NCBI RefSeq assembly: GCF_000723885.1
Contig: NZ_CCDG010000023.1
Coordinates: 41,347 to 105,346, forward strand
Length of the DNA stretch: 64,000 bases
From: Paenibacillus camerounensis
GTDB lineage: Bacteria; Bacillota; Bacilli; Paenibacillales; Paenibacillaceae
Direction of reading: 5' to 3'
Below are positions 25,252-34,167 of the stretch, piece by piece (the stretch's first letter is position 1; each line of letters opens with the position of its first letter). A program made the translations under genes and the position numbers. A model generated the notes under the pieces. That model searched no databases, was not told the DNA's origin, and was given only the letters and a program-made list of their open reading frames with translations.

Positions 25252-26758
25252 CAAAAATATTCCCTCCCATTTTGGTCCACGTATGATCATGTTTTTTAAA
25301 GATATCAACAATTTTTTCATGCAGCAGAATGGAATCCTGTCCTTCTTTTTGTGCTGAAATCAGTTTGCGGAGTCCTGATAAAGCAATAATTCTTAATGAA
25401 AAATGATATCTTTTCACCAGGTCCGGATTATTCCAGTTTTCTTTGGAATATACATAGCGGGCCAAGACAAATTGTTGAAAAATTCTTGCCTGGGCAATAA
25501 AAAGTTGAACATCTCTATCAATGTAGTAACAGGGGACTTCTCCTTCCCAGATGCTTTCATCTTTAACAAAGGACCTGAATCCCTTATATATTGGAGTGCC
25601 TAAATGCAAATGAAGTTCATGAAATATAGAACCTACGCCTGTTATATTTATTGCTTCGTATATTTTCTGTTCCAGATAGAATTCCAGTTTGGAGTCAATG
25701 TCATCCAGCGTACTGTCCGGCACAGCCAGAAGAGAGCCTATTCTGTAACCGATACCGGCTTTTTTTATACAATCCAGAGCCTTTACAACCTTCTCCCGGC
25801 CGTACCCTTTTTTGATCGTGGAAAGTTCACGGGATGACACCGATTCAACTCCCACAAAAACTGAATTTAATCCGACATCCTTAAGTAATTTTAAAGTTTC
25901 ATAGTCAATACAATCTGCCCTGACATCTATATAGAATTCCAATTTCATTTTACTTTCACGAATGAGTTCAGCAAATTCGATAACCCTCTTGCGCCCTAAT
26001 TTGCCTGGGCCGATAAACTCGGCATCCAAAAAATGAATATTATGGACACCAAGCTCATACAAGATCTTTAGATCAGCCACCACCTCTTTTATATCCCGGC
26101 ATATCCAGCCGCTTCCATGACATAATGTTGATGCAGCTCCGATATTGCAATAAATACAGGACCTGTACCAGCAGCCCCTGCTGGACCATACTAAAGCCAT
26201 TGAAGGATTTTCTGATGAGATGTAATGCCGCACATCCACACCAGCCATGATGTCATTAAGGGAGTTGAAATTTCTTTTGGCAAAACATATCTCTCCACTA
26301 ACATCCTTATATGCAGCACCTTCTAATCGGCAGAGTGTCATAGCGCCTAATTCAATATTGATAATATCCAGGAGCACTTCTTCAGGATTCACAGGTATAA
26401 CATAATCAAGCATAGGCATACTCTCTAGACATTTGACATAATCTAATGCACCTGTTCCGATTGCGATACATATACAGTGTTCCAGACTGTTTTTACGCGC
26501 CCACATAAAATCGTAAATATCCTCAATACAAAACATGCCGCATATGCACACGATGTCCGGATCATAAAGCTCTAACGCCTCAGTTAGTTCCTCCTCATCC
26601 TCCCCTTCTTCTTTTATAAAATCGAAAATCTGGGAGTCATACCCTTTCTTCTTCATAAACTCTCTAATTGTAATAAGGCCTGACATATGAACATAGTCCG
26701 CACAATATTTATGCCTGTATATTGAATTACTGTGTGGAAGAATACAAGCAATTCTCAT
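25232..26758 (-). CDS. B12-binding-like radical SAM enzyme with CX4CX2C
   Basis: This 508-residue protein opens with MRIACILPHSNSIY and has an N-terminal domain of about 180 residues of the B12-binding type (LYDPDIVCICGMFC). The cluster motif is RGCWYRSCIYC (C196, C201, C204), so there are four rather than three residues between the first two Cys, a spacing variant also seen in some RiPP-maturation families. The barrel continues with HFLDAEFIG and FYIDVRADC. The start used is the ATG at 26758 with GAGGTG six bases upstream. It ends inside the start region of the pseudo-enzyme gene (20-base overlap). Confidence 0.87.
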   Translation of the reverse strand: MRIACILPHSNSIYRHKYCADYVHMSGLITIREFMKKKGYDSQIFDFIKEEGEDEEELTEALELYDPDIVCICGMFCIEDIYDFMWARKNSLEHCICIAIGTGALDYVKCLESMPMLDYVIPVNPEEVLLDIINIELGAMTLCRLEGAAYKDVSGEICFAKRNFNSLNDIMAGVDVRHYISSENPSMALVWSSRGCWYRSCIYCNIGAASTLCHGSGWICRDIKEVVADLKILYELGVHNIHFLDAEFIGPGKLGRKRVIEFAELIRESKMKLEFYIDVRADCIDYETLKLLKDVGLNSVFVGVESVSSRELSTIKKGYGREKVVKALDCIKKAGIGYRIGSLLAVPDSTLDDIDSKLEFYLEQKIYEAINITGVGSIFHELHLHLGTPIYKGFRSFVKDESIWEGEVPCYYIDRDVQLFIAQARIFQQFVLARYVYSKENWNNPDLVKRYHFSLRIIALSGLRKLISAQKEGQDSILLHEKIVDIFKKHDHTWTKMGGNIFDELAYR

Positions 26759-26809
26759 GTTCTGCACCTCGTTCCCGGAAGAATTTTTATCGTTGTTATA
26801 TGAATTTAC

Positions 26810-27730
26810 TTATAGCATATTTGAGATTTGGTGGCTGTATTTGTGATTTATGCTGTTACCATTTATATCCGGTTCCCATGTAATTCCGAATTCCAGTCCT
26901 TTACTTTCGCAGATCTCTTTCAGTTTGGAAAAAATATTCTCACGGTACTCTGTATTTGCGTGTAATCTTCCATTTATCTTCTCTGTGTACAAATTTGTAT
27001 ACTTTTCAGATAGTCCCGGTTGTATGGCTTCTAGATATCCCCGTTCTCTATCAAGGGCACCTTCGATAACATCCGCCACACTGCTGACAATATATCTTAC
27101 CTTTCTCTTCTTCAACTCATCTACCAGTGCTTCAAATTCTGCCATATCATCGGTGATATAGGGGAATATCGGATCAATTCTGGCAATAATCCGGATGCCG
27201 TAATCAGACATCGCCTCAATCTCGTTTAATAATTCTTCTACACTGGCACCGCTTCCCCGGACAAGCATTTTTCGTTTAGCCTCATTTATAGTCAAAATTG
27301 AAATTTGCACAAAGGAATGCGGATGCTTTTGGATTAACGGGTATAACTCTCCAGGAACGGATCCTTTAGTACAAATGGCTACAGGCATGTTAATGTCAGC
27401 AGCATGTTTTATGATTTGTCTGCTTAGCTGAAGCTCTGCTTCTACCGGTTGAAAAGGGTCAGACACCGGTGATAAATGGATCACCTTGGCATAATCGTTA
27501 TTGAGGATATAATTATCTACATGATCAATGATGTTCTCGACAACACGGATTACACCTTTTTCCCTAAAATCATCGAATGCTTTGCGTTTAAGAAACCCAT
27601 CATTTGCAGGACAAAAGAGACACTGATGTTCGCAGCCATAGTACGGATTAACAAGGATCTTCGGACCAATCTTTTGACTTGTCTTATTCACTGCTGGTGA
27701 AATTCGTTTGATTTCATATGATCTCATCAT
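26810..27730 (-). CDS. SPL-like radical SAM protein
   Basis: This 306-residue protein has NPYYGCEHQCLFCPA (C33, C37, C40), then HLSPVSDPFQPVE and AICTKGS, the pattern of spore-photoproduct-lyase-type (Rv2578c-like) radical-SAM proteins of about 300 residues. It is unlike the SPASM proteins around it and lacks auxiliary Cys. Start MMRSYEIKR follows GAGGTCACG; either of two adjacent ATGs may be used. Its place between a SPASM gene and the B12-type gene makes it part of the operon. Its contribution to the peptide is unknown. Confidence 0.87.
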   Translation of the reverse strand: MMRSYEIKRISPAVNKTSQKIGPKILVNPYYGCEHQCLFCPANDGFLKRKAFDDFREKGVIRVVENIIDHVDNYILNNDYAKVIHLSPVSDPFQPVEAELQLSRQIIKHAADINMPVAICTKGSVPGELYPLIQKHPHSFVQISILTINEAKRKMLVRGSGASVEELLNEIEAMSDYGIRIIARIDPIFPYITDDMAEFEALVDELKKRKVRYIVSSVADVIEGALDRERGYLEAIQPGLSEKYTNLYTEKINGRLHANTEYRENIFSKLKEICESKGLEFGITWEPDINGNSINHKYSHQISNML

Positions 27731-27775
27731 CGTGACCTCTTTTTTATTTATTTAATTGGACTAACAAAAGAAGAT

Positions 27776-29284
27776 TCAGCTTTGTGCCACAGCTTTATTT
27801 TCAACCGCTCTGATTAGCACATCCCACAGTTCCCTATAAGGCAGCTGCCCTTTAGGGTAATAGTTGGAAAGCAATCTTAAACTTTGAACAACCCGTTCCT
27901 CCATTAACCTGCAGTGAGATTTTTGGACGATTAACTCCGAAGGGAATAATACAAGCCGTTTGTATGGACAAGGGCCTTCGCACAGTACGTTTAAATCGCA
28001 ATCTTTGCAGAGCGAATCATTTTGTTTTTCCAGATTCCTGATTCCATTATCCTTGAGGATATCTATTTGCTGAATGCCTTCGTTGACTCTTCCTATAGAG
28101 AATGCTTCCTTTCCGACAAAGAAATGACAGGGGTAAACAGCACCTGAAGTATCTACGGAAATATAACTGCTTCCTGCAGGACATGGTGGTGTTTCATAGA
28201 ATTCAGCCTTACGGCTGTTTTTCAGGATTTGTGTTAGCATTTCCGATATCATATTGATATTCACATTGCCTTTGGTATCAATTAATTCAACTAAATAATC
28301 AGTTACGGCAGGTAATTGCTCCAAAATTGACTGATAAATTTGATCTGTAGGTGGAATTCCCGGTAGATTGTCGCCAAATGCCGGGTCAAACACGATATTG
28401 CGGAACCCTAAAGATACAAAGTATTTAATACGGTCAATCAAATTATGTTCAACATCTGCAACAGTACATCGAAGAACCACACGGTCACTTAAATAATGTT
28501 CAATCAATTTCACACGCTTTTCGACTTGAGTAGATACCTGCAGCTTTCCCCTGCCGAAGCGGTACTGATTGTTGATTTCTGGAGGGCCGTCCAAACTCAG
28601 AAGAATTCGAATGTCTTTACCGCTATTCATTAATTCGGCAATACCTTCATCAATCAAAGTACCATTTGTGAAAATATCAAAAATGATTTGGTTGCCATAT
28701 TTCCGTGATAACGCTCTGCCGTAATCTATGATGAAATACATCAGCTTTTTGTTCAGTAACGGTTCTCCGCCAAATAAAATGATGTTACCTTCACAGTTCT
28801 CAGGAATCTGGGAAATAAAAACCTCAAGGGCTTTTTGAGCAGTCTCCTCAGGCATCACAGATTCTGAATATCCATACCCTCCTCCTTCGGCAAAGCAGTA
28901 TTTGCAAATCAGATTACACTTGTGACAGAGATTCAGATTCATTTTTTCCACGTAAGTCGATGATGCCTTTAATTTATTCTCCGAGAAAACCCCCAGCTTG
29001 GCTAAAGAAATCAATTGCATTCTGACCGGTACATCGATTGCAAAGGGCTCTCCGTCTGCTTGATATTGAAATAACTGTTGTCTGGCATGTTCAGTAATTT
29101 CCATGAAAATCCCGCTTTTAACAGCCAGCAGAAAATATCTCTTATTTATTGGGGCAAACAGTTTGAAGTCATTAGGCTGAGGAATTCCGGTATCTCTGAA
29201 ATGATGCAAATCATCGTAAATTGTTTTTAACGGCCTGGAGAGGATCTGGAAATCTAAATGTTTTTGCGGCTCATTTGCTAGCAA
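27776..29284 (-). CDS. Radical SAM/SPASM enzyme with N-terminal extension
   Basis: This 502-residue protein has a first region of 115 residues that may be an RRE-like domain (PINKRYFLLAVKSGIFMEI). The radical-SAM site is CNLICKYC (C123, C127, C130), followed by LFGGEPLLN and SLDGPPEINNQYR. The SPASM part shows CPAGSSYISVDTSGAVYPC, then CKDCDLNVLCEGPCPY. It resembles the thioether-forming maturases of Cys-rich peptides in architecture. The start is TTG with GGAGGT nine bases upstream. It directly follows the ABC exporter genes, so it is the first radical-SAM gene transcribed. Confidence 0.92.
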   Translation of the reverse strand: MLANEPQKHLDFQILSRPLKTIYDDLHHFRDTGIPQPNDFKLFAPINKRYFLLAVKSGIFMEITEHARQQLFQYQADGEPFAIDVPVRMQLISLAKLGVFSENKLKASSTYVEKMNLNLCHKCNLICKYCFAEGGGYGYSESVMPEETAQKALEVFISQIPENCEGNIILFGGEPLLNKKLMYFIIDYGRALSRKYGNQIIFDIFTNGTLIDEGIAELMNSGKDIRILLSLDGPPEINNQYRFGRGKLQVSTQVEKRVKLIEHYLSDRVVLRCTVADVEHNLIDRIKYFVSLGFRNIVFDPAFGDNLPGIPPTDQIYQSILEQLPAVTDYLVELIDTKGNVNINMISEMLTQILKNSRKAEFYETPPCPAGSSYISVDTSGAVYPCHFFVGKEAFSIGRVNEGIQQIDILKDNGIRNLEKQNDSLCKDCDLNVLCEGPCPYKRLVLFPSELIVQKSHCRLMEERVVQSLRLLSNYYPKGQLPYRELWDVLIRAVENKAVAQS

Positions 29285-29308
29285 AAGATTTACCTCCCAA
29301 TCTGAATG

Positions 29309-30934
29309 TCACATTATTTGTACAATTGAAGATTCCTTGGGAATCCACTCGTCCCGATGGGATATAAATAAGACACAATGATTTTTGCTGCATAAATCCT
29401 TTAAAGCATGTTCGATGGAAGAGATAGTGATGTTATCCAGTGACGCATAAATTTCATCCAATAGTATAAGCGGAGACGGATTATAGAACATCCTGGCGAG
29501 TGCAATCCTGCATTTCTGGCCTCCCGATAAGTTTTCACCTCCGTCCTTAATTACATGTTCATATTGGCTGGAAAGCATTAGCACAAATTCCTCTAGACCA
29601 GCTTTTTGGGCTGCCTCAATCAAACGGGTTTCGTCTATCTCTGATTTATGTGTTAAGGCTATATTCTCACTAATGGTTCCATTAAATAAAAATGGAGATT
29701 GGGATACACAGGTAACTAAACTTGGATTCAATTCCGTCTTGTGTTCACCTACGACGGAGATTTTTCCGCTTAAGGGTTTGTATAATCCGTTAATCAGATT
29801 GAATAGCGTTGTCTTGCCAATGCCGCTTTTCCCGGTAAGATAGGTAATTTTCCCTGAGCTGGCTTCAAATTTAATATTATCCAGAATCAGCCTTCCCTTA
29901 TCGTAGCCAAACTTGATGCTCTCCACTTTTAATTGAAACGGGGTCTTTAGAATTTCGGTAGCTTCGCAATTGTTAATCTCCGGAATCTGTAATCCCAGTA
30001 ATTCAAAAATACTTATACATCCTGCTTTGTTTTTTTGATACTCGCGCATGAGATTGCTGACAAACTTATAAGGATTAAGCAGAACATCGTACATGGATAC
30101 GAATGCCACAAAGGCCCCTACTGAGATCACTTGTTCTGCAGCCAAAAATGATCCTATAAATAAAACGGTAAGCAACGCTAAAATGTCGACAAAGCTGGAA
30201 ATGGCATCAATGTTCAAACCAATACGAACGGATCTTGTATTGAGGCGGTTATAATCTTCTAAGTGATTATGAATATTTTCTCTTGTTGTGCGTTCGTCAC
30301 CGGCCAATTTGTAAAAAACAATCCCTTGTATAATCTGCATTACAGCCGAAAACATAGATGACTTTTTTCTATTAATTTCATCATGAATACCATACAAGTA
30401 AGTGACCAATTTCTTATCAATGAAGATCTTCACCACGCCAAAAACTAAAAGGGCAATCGTTAAGTGCCAGGATAGAATAAAGCCGGATATAATTGTGCCA
30501 GATATTTTCCCCAGGCTTCCGATACATAAGTGGATTGCTTTGTACAAATTGCTGAAATCTCTAATGTTATTATTGACCCTATATAAGACATCATTTTTAT
30601 TTGTTTCTTTTGAGTCGCTGTATAACACGTTTTGCATCATGTCCGTTCGTAATTGGCTGTGCATTGAAATAATAGAATAATTTAATTTTTGGTTTATGAG
30701 ATACACAGCAAAGGTACCTATAAGAATGGAGCTGGTAAATACCATGATCCCGTCTCTAAATATTCCTATATCATGCTGTAGTGTTCCATCAGTGATCCAC
30801 TTTACTCCCCATGCTATTCCAAAAGACATTATGAGTCCCCTTAGAATCTCAAGGCCAGAAGTAACTACGAGAATTCCTAAACTTTTGGTTTGTTTTAGGT
30901 ATTTAATAAATTCCTTTGGAAATCTGTTGTTCAA
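29309..30934 (-). CDS. ABC exporter, fused membrane and ATPase domains (subunit B)
   Basis: This about 541-residue half-transporter has six hydrophobic segments in residues 1-300, then Walker A LTGKSGIGKTTLF, signature NLSGGQKCRIAL, Walker B PLILLDEI and the H-loop LFISHRD. No peptidase (C39) domain is fused, so it does not cleave a leader. The chosen TTG start at 30934 follows GAGGGGGTGACGAA; the longer frame overlapping the previous gene is less likely. It pairs with 30948-32657, probably as a heterodimer that exports the modified peptide. Confidence 0.88.
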   Translation of the reverse strand: MNNRFPKEFIKYLKQTKSLGILVVTSGLEILRGLIMSFGIAWGVKWITDGTLQHDIGIFRDGIMVFTSSILIGTFAVYLINQKLNYSIISMHSQLRTDMMQNVLYSDSKETNKNDVLYRVNNNIRDFSNLYKAIHLCIGSLGKISGTIISGFILSWHLTIALLVFGVVKIFIDKKLVTYLYGIHDEINRKKSSMFSAVMQIIQGIVFYKLAGDERTTRENIHNHLEDYNRLNTRSVRIGLNIDAISSFVDILALLTVLFIGSFLAAEQVISVGAFVAFVSMYDVLLNPYKFVSNLMREYQKNKAGCISIFELLGLQIPEINNCEATEILKTPFQLKVESIKFGYDKGRLILDNIKFEASSGKITYLTGKSGIGKTTLFNLINGLYKPLSGKISVVGEHKTELNPSLVTCVSQSPFLFNGTISENIALTHKSEIDETRLIEAAQKAGLEEFVLMLSSQYEHVIKDGGENLSGGQKCRIALARMFYNPSPLILLDEIYASLDNITISSIEHALKDLCSKNHCVLFISHRDEWIPKESSIVQIM

Positions 30935-30947
30935 TTCGTCACCCCCT

Positions 30948-32657
30948 CTATGCATTTTCTTTTAGCATGCTTTTATATAATGAATTTTGTAACATCACGT
31001 TATAATTTTCATAAGCGGCAATCTGCCCGTTATCCATTAGAAGAATTCTATCGAATTTACTCATAATGTCTGCACTTATTCTATGAGTAACTAGCACAAC
31101 ACCGCATGATAATTCTGAAAACATATGATCTAGAATCTTCTGCTCCGTTAGGGCATCAACTCCGGAAAAACATTCATCCAAAAGCAAAAACGGCTTCTGC
31201 TTAGCCACTGCCATCGCAATTCCTAAACGTTGCCTTTGTCCGACTGACATATTCTCACCATCATTCTGAATTACAGTCTGATATCCGCTGCTCATATTTT
31301 CGATTTCAGAATGAATTTCTGCTATGCGTGCATACCTTATGAAGTTCTCAAGTTTGCAATTATACAGGACTCCCTTAATATTGTTCTCAATAGTATCGTG
31401 TTGGAGAAATATTTCCTGCGGCAAATAAGATATATATTTTTTTATATCATCCGTACCCATTGCTTTGAGTTCTTGGCCATTTAGCATCAGGCTTCCGTTA
31501 TATTTGCCGTCATAACCCATCAACTGCTTCAATAGGGTGCTTTTTCCGCTGCCGCTTTTCCCAATTACCGCTATTCTTTCTTGATCTTTAATTTCTAGAG
31601 AAATGTTGTCTAACGCCTTTCTCCCATACTTGTAGGTATAACTGACTTGGTTTAAGATGATCGAGTTCGTATTGGAAGCTTCACCGCTTACATTTCCAGC
31701 CGGCATTTCCGGCAAATTCATTATTTCGTTATACCGTTCAATATTTTTTCGCACATTATAGATTGCAGGCATAATCCCCGGCAGTTGCATTAGTATATCA
31801 ACCATTGGATCAATGACTATAAAAGTACTTACGATTACGCCAAAATCTATCCTATTGTTGTAAGCTAAAATCCCGCCGATGACGTATAACGAAATATAAA
31901 TAGCTTGATAGCCTCCTACGCCGGCAATCCAGACTATGTTATCGTACAAAGTTTTTTTCTTTTCAAGTGTCACTAGCTTCCGCTCGCTGGACCGGTATTT
32001 GTCCATGAAGTATTCATTTGCCGAATAAATACGGATATCATCTGCATGGTCAATAATATCTTTCGAAATCATATTCAGTGCTGTTTTGGACTCTTGAGCT
32101 TTAATGTAGGCTTCGCCGCTTTTTTTTCCGAAATGCCTGGGAATTATAATGAGTACGGGCATCAGCACAACAAAAGCCAACAGATATACATTATTTATGC
32201 CTATATATAACAGGATCAATGCAAGTCTAGTGATATTAGATATATAGGATAACAACGTATTGAATTGAAAGTTAACTATACTTTTTAAATCGTCGTTAAA
32301 TCTGGTGATTACATCCGCTTGGCTGAAGCTCTCAAGATCACCTAAGTAGACCCTGTTCAATTTCTCATAAAATTTGTTACTCATCTTTATTTCTGTTTGC
32401 ATTTGTAAACGGTTAGTATAGAATTTACTTATTCTGTTCAATAAAATATTTATCAGCACTACCAGGAACAAAAGAGCAGCTAGCTTCCCCAGAGCTCCAA
32501 ACTCCCTAGTAGTTACACTGTTGATTAGATCTTTAATAGAATTCAAATAGACAATAAATAACAAGTTTATAATTAGATTCAGCAATATTAAAATTACTAG
32601 CTTCCGCTTTTTTGTCTCTGTTACTTCCCATACCGAACGAATAGTTTTTGCGGTCAT
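30948..32657 (-). CDS. ABC exporter, fused membrane and ATPase domains (subunit A)
   Basis: This 569-residue half-transporter has an N-terminal membrane domain (about residues 20-300), Walker A VIGKSGSGKSTLL, an altered signature NMSVGQRQRLGIAM where LSGGQ is normal, Walker B PFLLLDEC and VLVTHRIS. Heterodimeric exporters often have one degenerate site, which fits pairing with the downstream subunit whose signature is canonical but whose residue after Walker B differs. It starts with an ATG after GGAGAG and lies 13 bases before the second subunit. Confidence 0.88.
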   Translation of the reverse strand: MTAKTIRSVWEVTETKKRKLVILILLNLIINLLFIVYLNSIKDLINSVTTREFGALGKLAALLFLVVLINILLNRISKFYTNRLQMQTEIKMSNKFYEKLNRVYLGDLESFSQADVITRFNDDLKSIVNFQFNTLLSYISNITRLALILLYIGINNVYLLAFVVLMPVLIIIPRHFGKKSGEAYIKAQESKTALNMISKDIIDHADDIRIYSANEYFMDKYRSSERKLVTLEKKKTLYDNIVWIAGVGGYQAIYISLYVIGGILAYNNRIDFGVIVSTFIVIDPMVDILMQLPGIMPAIYNVRKNIERYNEIMNLPEMPAGNVSGEASNTNSIILNQVSYTYKYGRKALDNISLEIKDQERIAVIGKSGSGKSTLLKQLMGYDGKYNGSLMLNGQELKAMGTDDIKKYISYLPQEIFLQHDTIENNIKGVLYNCKLENFIRYARIAEIHSEIENMSSGYQTVIQNDGENMSVGQRQRLGIAMAVAKQKPFLLLDECFSGVDALTEQKILDHMFSELSCGVVLVTHRISADIMSKFDRILLMDNGQIAAYENYNVMLQNSLYKSMLKENA

Positions 32658-32675
32658 CTTTTCTCTCCTGTCCTA

Positions 32676-34115
32676 TTACATCCCCAACGGCGAACAGAAT
32701 TGCACAATTTCATCACTTACCTTATCAACAAGCTCCTCAGTAATATCCAGTCCGAATGAAAGTGTGACAGTCCGGCTCAACAGATCCGCAGTTCTTGAAT
32801 ACTGTGTTTCAGTTGAGGCATGAGCTCCCGGCTTCTCCAGCAAGCAGGGCCAATGCACAAATACGTTTGTCGTTATCTCTTTTTCGTTGTAAAGGGGTTT
32901 TGCCTTGACACCAATTTCCCGGAGAAATTCCGCCAGTTGAACAGCCATGTCCTGAGATTTCATACCGATATATATAGACTGCGGTATATAACCTTCGTAG
33001 TTCTGAATAGTTTGCAGATCCACATTAGGGAGCAGAGATAATTTTTGTGTCATCAATCTATGCAGGCTGCGCAAGTGATTTGCAAATAAATCCAATTTCT
33101 TCATCTGCTCCATAAAAATTGCCGCATGCAATTCCGATAAGCGCATGTTTTGTGCCGGGAAGCCAGGCAAATATTTAGAGTGCATATATAACAGACTCGC
33201 ATCAGAATATAATAAAGCCTTCTCATATATTTCTTGATTGTTCGTAACAAGGGCCCCGCCCTCGCCGCTGCTTAACACTTTATGTTCATGGAAGCTAAAA
33301 CAAGCCACATCTCCGAAAGAGCCGAGTGCTTGATCCTCATAAAAAGCGCCGAAAGATTGCGCACAATCTTCAATTAAAAATATATTATGCTTTTTTGCTA
33401 TGCTCTGTAATTCTTTGACTCTGGCAGCCTTACCCTGTAAATGGGAGCATAATATCGCTTTGGTGTTGGATGTAATGCGTTGTTCGGCTTCTTCCGGGCA
33501 CAACATGAAGGTATCGTCTATATTGCATAAAACAGGAGTGGCTCCAAAATGCATCATTGAGGTTGCCGATCCGATGTAATTAAAGGTTGGGCAGATAACC
33601 TCATCCCCTTCACCGATGCCCAAAGCTTTAAATGCGCAGAGGAGAGCACTTGTACCGGAGTTTACGGCTAAACAATAACGCGTTCCGATCAGCTTGGATA
33701 TTTCATGCTCTAATCTGGTGCATGGCGAGTACCTTAAATGACGGAGGCTGTCCAAGGTCAGTTCGCCATAACGGAATAACCGCTTGGAATTTAATACTTC
33801 CATTACAGCCCCAGCTTCTTCGTGCGATATCCTTGACGCTCCAAAATTGTTGGATATCCAAGCATATTTGGGTTGATTATAGGTAAGAATCTCTTGATTC
33901 AGTAACCGGTTAATCAATTTATCTGCTCTGACCAAGGGAAACCTTACGCTTATAGTAGCTTTGAAATCCTCCACTTCAAGTCCCTTGCCTATCATCAGCA
34001 AACATTCCAAGGTATCCTCATCCATAAATGACACCCTGTTACGATGGATGTACACACTGTAGAGCTTCTCATTGTAAGGTTTTATTGTGAGGTCATTATG
34101 AATATATAGTTGCAT
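32676..34115 (-). CDS. DegT/DnrJ PLP aminotransferase with PqqD-like N-terminal domain
   Basis: This 479-residue protein carries two parts. Residues about 90-479 are a DegT/DnrJ/EryC1/StrS enzyme: NSGTSALLCAFKALGIGEGDEV, PTFNY, IEDCAQSFGA (D250) and SFHEHKVLSSGEGG with the PLP Lys (K279). Residues 1-90 (VYIHRNRVSFMDEDTLECLLMIGKG onward) resemble a PqqD-like winged-helix domain, unusual for this family. That suggests the aminotransferase acts on a leader-bound peptide. The start at 34115 has GGAGGTGG eight bases upstream. These enzymes normally act on sugar ketones, so the substrate here is an open question. Confidence 0.82.
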   Translation of the reverse strand: MQLYIHNDLTIKPYNEKLYSVYIHRNRVSFMDEDTLECLLMIGKGLEVEDFKATISVRFPLVRADKLINRLLNQEILTYNQPKYAWISNNFGASRISHEEAGAVMEVLNSKRLFRYGELTLDSLRHLRYSPCTRLEHEISKLIGTRYCLAVNSGTSALLCAFKALGIGEGDEVICPTFNYIGSATSMMHFGATPVLCNIDDTFMLCPEEAEQRITSNTKAILCSHLQGKAARVKELQSIAKKHNIFLIEDCAQSFGAFYEDQALGSFGDVACFSFHEHKVLSSGEGGALVTNNQEIYEKALLYSDASLLYMHSKYLPGFPAQNMRLSELHAAIFMEQMKKLDLFANHLRSLHRLMTQKLSLLPNVDLQTIQNYEGYIPQSIYIGMKSQDMAVQLAEFLREIGVKAKPLYNEKEITTNVFVHWPCLLEKPGAHASTETQYSRTADLLSRTVTLSFGLDITEELVDKVSDEIVQFCSPLGM

Positions 34116-34167
34116 CAAATCCACCTCCTGCTACAAATGTAATCTGCATGCAAAGCTCAGGCTGTCC

